Part shown: positions 59,234-64,000 of the stretch, in pieces
Position numbering within the stretch: position 1 is the first letter of the stretch
Layout of the letters: each line of letters opens with the position of its first letter
Position numbers and translations under genes: made by a program
The notes under the pieces: generated by a model
Database searches by the model: none
What the model was told of the DNA's origin: nothing
What the model saw: only the letters and a program-made list of their open reading frames with translations
Source: Terrihabitans soli
GTDB lineage: Bacteria; Pseudomonadota; Alphaproteobacteria; Rhizobiales; Methylopilaceae
Direction of reading: 5' to 3'
NCBI RefSeq assembly: GCF_014191545.1
Contig: NZ_AP023361.1
Coordinates: forward strand, 2,508,501-2,572,500
Length of the DNA stretch: 64,000 nt

Positions 59234-60292
59234 ATGAGATATGCGTTGCTCTCAATGCTCCTCTTGGCCGGTTTTCAGACGGCCGACGCTGTCGAATTCC
59301 GGGGCGTAAACATCTCCGGCGCCGATTTCGGCGATATCAAGAACACGGCCAAATCCGACACCCCCTTCGGCGTGTCCGGAAGGCATTATCACTGGCCGGA
59401 CAGCAAGAATTTCCATTATTGGATCCGTGAGATCGGCGCCGATACGATCCGCCTGCCCTTCCGCTGGGAACGCGTCCAGCCGGACCTGAATGCGCCCCCG
59501 GACCTTGGGGAACTGCAGCGATCGGTACTGGCCGCCACATCTCTCGGGGCAACGGTCATCATCGATGTGCACAATTACGGGAACCGATGGGTAAAGACGC
59601 CCGACGGCGTCAAGCAAGCGCAGATTGACGCACCCTCTGGCCTTGTGACGCGCGAGCAGTTCGCCAGCCTCTGGGGCAGCATAGCGAAAGCCTTCGCCGC
59701 CAATGCGGCCGTTCAATTCGATCTCATGAACGAGCCACATGACATGCGTGCGGCAGACAGCGTCAGCGAGGCGGTTCAGGTCGCGCGATTCTATCAGGCC
59801 GCGATAGATGCCATCCGCGCTGCCGGCGCTTCAAATGTCATCCATGTCGAGCCGCCGAATTGGGCTAAGGCGAAAGCACTGGTTGGATCGTTTTCCAGTG
59901 CGGCGCTAGAGCTCAAAGATCCGCAGGACAGGCTGATCTTCCAGGTTCACCAGTATCTCGACAACGGCGAGGACGGAACCGACCCGTCCCTGATCGGTAA
60001 CAACGTCCATATCGGCGCGGAAAAACTCGGACCGGTCACCGAGTGGGCCCGTACGCATAAGAAGAAATTGTTTCTCGGAGAGTTCGGTATACCGGCGGTG
60101 CCGGAGGCTGCTCCGTCCCGCGAGGCGGCTGCCAATATGATCGACTTTGTCGAGGCCAATCCCGATGTATGGATCGGCTGGACGGCATGGGGCGCCGGGC
60201 GGCATTGGAACCCGAAATATCCATTCAGGCTTGAGCCGTCCGACAGCGGCAATCCCGCCCTGGACGTTCTCGGACCGCGCCTTAAGCCCTAG
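59234..60292 (+). CDS. Secreted glycoside hydrolase family 5 (cellulase-type)
   Basis: 352 residues. A signal peptide (1-19) is followed by a (beta/alpha)8 GH5 domain: FRGVNISGADFGD, ADTIRLPFRWERVQPDL, ATVIIDVHNYGNRW, acid/base E167 in FDLMNEPHDM, and nucleophile E283 in LFLGEFGIP. Typical substrates are beta-1,4-linked glucans or mannans. Within an exopolysaccharide locus such an enzyme usually trims, releases or degrades the polymer, like ExoK or endoglucanases of Wzx/Wzy loci. Secreted or periplasmic. It is divergent from the GT34 gene and convergent with the peptidase gene (4-base overlap). Confidence 0.92.
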   Translation: MRYALLSMLLLAGFQTADAVEFRGVNISGADFGDIKNTAKSDTPFGVSGRHYHWPDSKNFHYWIREIGADTIRLPFRWERVQPDLNAPPDLGELQRSVLAATSLGATVIIDVHNYGNRWVKTPDGVKQAQIDAPSGLVTREQFASLWGSIAKAFAANAAVQFDLMNEPHDMRAADSVSEAVQVARFYQAAIDAIRAAGASNVIHVEPPNWAKAKALVGSFSSAALELKDPQDRLIFQVHQYLDNGEDGTDPSLIGNNVHIGAEKLGPVTEWARTHKKKLFLGEFGIPAVPEAAPSREAAANMIDFVEANPDVWIGWTAWGAGRHWNPKYPFRLEPSDSGNPALDVLGPRLKP

Positions 60293-60909
60293 CGCCGCGC
60301 CTCGGCCGTTTGCGTGTATTTCGGACGCCCGGGCACGATGACGGTCCAGTAAAGCGGGTTCTCCGCCGATTGCCGTTTCAGCCACCGATAGCCGGTCTTC
60401 GATGCGACAACGACCTCCGAGCGCAGATTGTCGAGCACGAGGTCGCCCTTCTCGGTCCGGACTGTAAGCACGAGGTGCGGTACGCCCTTCGCATAGGCCA
60501 TTCCCAGCGAGAGAGCGCGTGGCGGCCAGCCGAGCGCAATCAGCTCCTTGCGTTTCTGGACGGCGTAATCGTCGCAGTCGCCCGCCGTTACATCGATGTC
60601 CCAGCTGTCCTTCGACGGCACGTCGGCCTTCTGGCGGATACGGCCGTTGACCCCGCGGTTGACCGCTTCCAGCTCAGCCCGGGAGACATCGGTCAGAACG
60701 ACTTCGCTCGCGCCCTCGGCCCGGCACTGCGCGGGGTGCTTCAGACAAAAGCGCAGCCAAGCCATCGGCGCCAAAGTGTAGTCGCCATCCGCAAGGAAGC
60801 GCTGAATGCCTGCCGGCGAAGCGTCGTCATCGGCGACCGTCCCCGCCTGGGCGCATGTCGCAAAGACGGCAGCCGCCAGGGCAAAAAACAGAGCATGCAG
60901 ACGGGACAT
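60289..60909 (-). CDS. Transglutaminase-like cysteine peptidase (BTLCP/DUF920)
   Basis: 206 residues from ATG 60909, preferred because GGAG then sits 8 bases upstream; ATG 60915 would leave only 2. A signal peptide is present (LHALFFALAAAVFATCAQA). The triad is visible, numbered from 60915: Cys114 in AGDCDDYAVQ, His147 in GVPHLVLTV, Asp162 in LVLDNL. Other cysteines (RFCLKHPAQC) may form a disulfide. The family includes LapG, which cleaves adhesins, and rhizobial secreted forms of unknown target. Located in the periplasm. It is convergent with the GH5 gene, so it may be a neighbour rather than a functional part of the locus. Confidence 0.85.
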   Translation of the reverse strand: MSRLHALFFALAAAVFATCAQAGTVADDDASPAGIQRFLADGDYTLAPMAWLRFCLKHPAQCRAEGASEVVLTDVSRAELEAVNRGVNGRIRQKADVPSKDSWDIDVTAGDCDDYAVQKRKELIALGWPPRALSLGMAYAKGVPHLVLTVRTEKGDLVLDNLRSEVVVASKTGYRWLKRQSAENPLYWTVIVPGRPKYTQTAEARR

Positions 60910-61043
60910 GGGCATATCTCCAAGTTCCGAAAATTGTACGCGTTACGCCTTAAGGATCTGCCTTTCCTGTAAAATCTGGTTTTATGGATCCCGGACTCCG
61001 GAGATTAAGCCTAACCGCCCCTTAAAATGGCCCGTAGCAAGAA

Positions 61044-61067
61044 GCAGGCCGCTGCGGTCAGGCCTGC
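61044..61067 (-). terminator. Hairpin at the end of lhgO, possible terminator
   Basis: GCAGGCC (61044-61050) and GGCCTGC (61061-61067) form a perfect 7-base stem whose loop contains the lhgO stop codon. On the reverse strand it is followed by TTCTTGCT, only weakly T-rich. The gap 60916-61057 holds nothing else that I can identify. Confidence 0.35.
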
Positions 61068-62296
61068 GGCACCGGGACCCGATGGGTGTCAGGCTCAAAT
61101 GACCAGCGCGTGACGGCATGATCGACAATATGACGCGCAATCGGCATCGCGGAGGTCGCGGCGGGCGACGGTGCGTTGCAGACATGGATGGTCCGCTGGG
61201 TGCCCTCGATCAGAAAATCGTGCAGCAGAGTGCCGTCGCGCAGCACCGCCTGAGCCCGAATGCCGGCGCGGTAGGGTTCCAGATCGGACAGCTCCAGTCC
61301 CGGGCAATAACGCTGACACAGGGCGAGATAGCGCCTTCTGCTGATCGAGTTCCACATCTCGTCGGCGCCCGATCGGAAGTAGCGGCGGATCACTTTGCGG
61401 AACCCCGGATAGGCGACCATCTCGGCAACATCGCGAACATTGAACGAGGTGCGCAAATAGGCTTCGCGACCGAATGCCAGAACGGCATTCGGGCCGACGG
61501 TGACATATCCGCCGATCATACGCGTCAGATGGACGCCGAGAAACGGCAGGGCCGGATCGGGGACGGGATAGATCAGATGACGAACGACATGGTCGTGCTT
61601 CGGCGCAAGGCGATAATATTCGCCGCGGAACGGCACAATGCGGAAATCGGTTTTAAGACCGCACATTCGCGTCAACCGATCGGCCATGACGCCGGCGCAG
61701 GCGATCAGATGGCGCGCGCGCACGGTTTCACCCTGCGTCTTCACGGTGACGGATGAAGGCCCTTCCTGAATATCCTGAACCTCACATCCGGTAATGACCG
61801 AGCCGCCGGCCTCCGCGACAAGCTTGGCCATCATCTCCGTGATTTTCGTGTAATCGACAATGCCGGTTGACGGGACGTACACGGCTTCGGTGCCGCGAAT
61901 GTTCGGCTCCCGGCGTTTCAACTCCGCCGCGCCGATCATCTCGGTCTCGAGCCCGTTCTGTTTGGACCGTTCGTGAAGGACCTTCAGCCGTTCTTTCTGA
62001 TCCTCGCCCGTCGCTACGATCAGCTTGCCGCATTGCTCGAAAGGGATTGCATATTCCCGGGCGAAGGCGAGCGTATCGCGCGCGCCGTCAACGCAGAACC
62101 GGGCTTTCAGACTGCCGGGCGCATAGTACACGCCGGCATGGATGACGCCGCTGTTGCGGCCGGTTTGATGCGCCGCGAGCCGGGCTTCCTTCTCGAGAAC
62201 AATGACAGACACGCCTGGGAAGCGCTTCCCGAGCTCGACCGCCGTCGCAAGACCGACGATGCCGCCACCTATAACTACAATATCGCAGTCAAGCAT
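61058..62296 (-). CDS. lhgO: L-2-hydroxyglutarate oxidase/dehydrogenase
   Basis: 412 residues. FAD-dependent DAO-superfamily enzyme that oxidises L-2-hydroxyglutarate to 2-oxoglutarate, with electrons passed to the quinone pool. Motifs: the FAD-binding DIVVIGGGIVGLATAVEL, then RNSGVIHAGVYYAPGSLKAR, which is typical of LhgO/YgaF, LIACAGVMADRL, and the C-terminal FAD contact with HVCNAPSPAATSAMPIA. The enzyme is a peripheral inner-membrane protein in E. coli, where it follows glutarate hydroxylation (CsiD); no csiD is seen here. It begins 35 bases downstream of the fusion gene on the same strand and may be co-transcribed. Confidence 0.92.
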   Translation of the reverse strand: MLDCDIVVIGGGIVGLATAVELGKRFPGVSVIVLEKEARLAAHQTGRNSGVIHAGVYYAPGSLKARFCVDGARDTLAFAREYAIPFEQCGKLIVATGEDQKERLKVLHERSKQNGLETEMIGAAELKRREPNIRGTEAVYVPSTGIVDYTKITEMMAKLVAEAGGSVITGCEVQDIQEGPSSVTVKTQGETVRARHLIACAGVMADRLTRMCGLKTDFRIVPFRGEYYRLAPKHDHVVRHLIYPVPDPALPFLGVHLTRMIGGYVTVGPNAVLAFGREAYLRTSFNVRDVAEMVAYPGFRKVIRRYFRSGADEMWNSISRRRYLALCQRYCPGLELSDLEPYRAGIRAQAVLRDGTLLHDFLIEGTQRTIHVCNAPSPAATSAMPIARHIVDHAVTRWSFEPDTHRVPVPQA

Positions 62297-62331
62297 ATGT
62301 CTTCCCCGGCAAGCCGTTGCCGCTCCAGGCG

Positions 62332-64000
62332 TCAGGAGCCTTGACTGGCTTCAACGGAGGACGGGCGCCCCGCCTGCAGCTCAGCGTACTTACGTTTCCG
62401 GATAACATCCGCAACACGATCGACTAGCTTCTGAACGGCAATACCCGCGGCGACTGACCCCGGGATTGCAAGGAACAGCGTCATCCAGACATTGTTGAAG
62501 CCGAAAATCTCACGCAACGGATAGAACACGAACGGCCCCATAATATAGATGTACAGGCTTGCGGCCGAGACCCTGGCAATCAGAGTGGCCATGCGCGGCG
62601 AATAGACCGAGATCCGCGGTATCCAGACAAGGACGATCGCTGTGCCGAGCACCATGAAGTAACCGGAATTCGTGTTGTTTTCCGGGAACAGGATAAGCAG
62701 GCAAACGAAACAAATCCCCCCTACGATACGCCGGATATCATCCCTGCAATATGTCGCGCTCCATCCGACCGCAAATAGCAGGAATGTCATGAAAGGCGTG
62801 TGAAAGCGTGCAAATCCCGACTGCGGATACATATCGCCGATCACTTGGAATGCCACTGCCACGGCGAGCAGACCCGCCGGTAAAATCCAGCTTTTTGCAC
62901 GGTGCAACGCGCCGATCAGCGGCAGCGAAGCGAGAAGAATGCACGCCACCATAATCTGGACATAGGCTTCGATGAACCAGAAGAAGATGATGACCGCCCG
63001 ACCGTTCTCGAACGTTTCCTGGAAATTCGAATAGCCGAGAAGTGTCGGCCAATGGATCTGGCCCTTCAGAACGAAATAGCTGATGACGATGACGTAGTAG
63101 ACAGGCACCAGCCGCAGGAGAAGCGGCAGGGCGGTTTTCCATGGCCCCACCGACTGGACGCGATCGACCTGAAAGCGTCCGAAATTGTAGCCGGCAATCA
63201 TCATCAACGCCGATGCCGCACCGTCCATTGCGAATTCGGTCGAGTGGTGATAGATAACAAGACAGATCGCCAGGCAGCGCATGAAGATATCGCCGGCGAC
63301 GCTGGGCTCACGCTCGGCCACGGGCTGCAGCGCCTCGATCTGCCTTACGGGCATCTGCTCCCAACCCGACGGACAGAACCCCAGCCGCTCTTCAATCAAA
63401 AGCGATGCGCCTATGAAGTTCAACGAATCGCCGCCCGCCTGCGCAAAGGATTGTTCCGGCGAGATGCTGTCCTTGCCGAGGAGCTGCGCCAGTTCCTCCC
63501 GCAGCGACGGCTTACCCGCGGATTTGAGCATGCTGGTCTGCCGGAGCGCGGCAACGGCCGGGAAGTTCACCTTTCCGGATGCAAGGCGGGGGATCGACGG
63601 AACATTGGCGACTGTGACGACAGCGCGGCTCAGTTTGTACTTGGCCACGATGGCCTGGGCCAATGCCTCGGGATCGTCGATATCGACCGCAGCGACGGCC
63701 AGCCCGCTGTCGTCTCCCGCTGCCGCGCCCTCAAAGCCCTGGCTTGCGACGAAGTCCTGAACGTCATCGAGGCTGATACGGAGTCCATACAGCTTCAGAA
63801 AGCGTCCTTTGCGGCCGACGATCCTGTAAAGGCCCTGCGTGTTCCGGACGGCAAGATCGCCCGTCCGGAGTTCGGTTACTTCGCTGCCTCTCGCAAGGTC
63901 CTGGGGGGCATCGGCATAGCCGAGCATGACATTGGGACCGCGATAGACGAGTTCGCCCTCGACCTCATTCTCCGCAATCTCAATCCCGAGATCGTTTTCG
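62332..64000 (-). CDS. Adenylation domain - carrier domain - acyltransferase 3 fusion (runs off right edge)
   Basis: 555 residues are visible; the frame is open to the window edge, so the N-terminus is missing. Visible residues 1 to about 150 are the C-terminal half of an AMP-binding domain: GELVYRGPNVMLGYA, RTGDLA (A7), GRKGRFLKLYGLRI (A8), and PRLASGKVNFPAV (A10 lysine). Next comes a carrier domain (about 160-225) with the phosphopantetheine serine in AGGDSLNF. About 240-530 form a membrane acyltransferase 3 domain with roughly ten helices and a histidine pair in LVIYHHSTEF at its first helix. The natural reading is activation of an acid, loading onto the carrier, and transfer across or at the membrane to a glycan or lipid. 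The substrate is unknown. Confidence 0.85.
   Translation of the reverse strand, partial: ENDLGIEIAENEVEGELVYRGPNVMLGYADAPQDLARGSEVTELRTGDLAVRNTQGLYRIVGRKGRFLKLYGLRISLDDVQDFVASQGFEGAAAGDDSGLAVAAVDIDDPEALAQAIVAKYKLSRAVVTVANVPSIPRLASGKVNFPAVAALRQTSMLKSAGKPSLREELAQLLGKDSISPEQSFAQAGGDSLNFIGASLLIEERLGFCPSGWEQMPVRQIEALQPVAEREPSVAGDIFMRCLAICLVIYHHSTEFAMDGAASALMMIAGYNFGRFQVDRVQSVGPWKTALPLLLRLVPVYYVIVISYFVLKGQIHWPTLLGYSNFQETFENGRAVIIFFWFIEAYVQIMVACILLASLPLIGALHRAKSWILPAGLLAVAVAFQVIGDMYPQSGFARFHTPFMTFLLFAVGWSATYCRDDIRRIVGGICFVCLLILFPENNTNSGYFMVLGTAIVLVWIPRISVYSPRMATLIARVSAASLYIYIMGPFVFYPLREIFGFNNVWMTLFLAIPGSVAAGIAVQKLVDRVADVIRKRKYAELQAGRPSSVEASQGS

Overview
This window is chromosomal DNA, rich in G+C, from an alphaproteobacterium, most likely of the order Hyphomicrobiales (Rhizobiales). 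The evidence is the hisD-DUF2948 pair near murA, an ALAS-type hemA, a class I lysyl-tRNA synthetase, a complete AapJQMP transporter, a PodJ-like Sel1 protein, DUF2865 and DUF6460 proteins, and a tRNA-Thr(GGT) of the form I know from rhizobia. I cannot resolve the genus. There is no insertion sequence, prophage, CRISPR array or rRNA operon.

Layout. (1) 1-7.9 kb: the 5' part of hisD, DUF2948, a secreted beta-barrel-like protein, a LuxR-type regulator, murA, a small charged protein, tRNA-Thr, hemA behind an FNR/FixK-type box, mscL and a DUF2865 protein. (2) 8.1-12.3 kb: a very large hybrid sensor kinase with a sodium/solute-symporter-like N-terminus, convergent with a NarL-type response regulator; this resembles the CrbS/CrbR and MxtR/ErdR acetate-responsive pairs. 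(3) 12.3-22.9 kb: housekeeping and small conserved genes (yjbQ, PodJ-like, pyrD, DUF952, an S24-type repressor behind a perfect inverted repeat, a periplasmic binding protein, lysS, a SCO-type copper chaperone) and a dadA-like FAD oxidoreductase. The dadA-like gene lies behind a tandem glycine riboswitch whose 3' strand can pair with the gene's own Shine-Dalgarno region. (4) 23.2-34.0 kb: a lipid-linked glycosyltransferase, the aapJQMP amino acid ABC transporter, then an FAH-family hydrolase, a tctCBA tripartite tricarboxylate transporter and an LVIVD-repeat protein carrying an inserted sigma-70-region-3-like segment. (5) 34.0-37.7 kb: VIT/CCC1-like and Cax-type cation transporters, a second FNR/FixK-type box, an ICMT-like membrane methyltransferase and an AbrB-family membrane protein.

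(6) 37.9-60.9 kb: a large exopolysaccharide locus. It contains a CDP-sugar module (rfbF, an SDR epimerase, an RfbC-like cupin epimerase, a SAF-domain oxidoreductase), a PPP-family metallophosphatase, an O-antigen-ligase/polymerase family protein, a Wzc/ExoP-type tyrosine autokinase, and glycosyltransferases of the GT2, GT4, GT14, GT25, GT26 (GumM/WecG) and GT34 types plus a GumK-like (GT70) one. It also has a GumE-like polymerase, a Wza-type export lipoprotein, a pyruvyl transferase, a Wzx flippase, a secreted GH5 glycosidase and a transglutaminase-like cysteine peptidase. Together these can build, pyruvylate, flip, polymerise and export an acidic heteropolysaccharide by a Wzx/Wzy route. No initiating polyprenyl-phosphate glycosyl-1-phosphate transferase is present in the window. 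(7) 61.0-64.0 kb: an L-2-hydroxyglutarate oxidase gene downstream of a large gene that runs off the right edge. The visible part of that gene fuses an adenylation domain, a phosphopantetheine carrier and a membrane acyltransferase-3 domain, an arrangement reminiscent of DltA-DltC-DltB in one chain.

Strongest points for follow-up: the glycine riboswitch with its predicted translational switch, the adenylation-carrier-acyltransferase-3 fusion, the LVIVD protein with the sigma-like insertion, the S24 repressor with Thr in place of the catalytic Ser, and the unusual composition of the exopolysaccharide locus.
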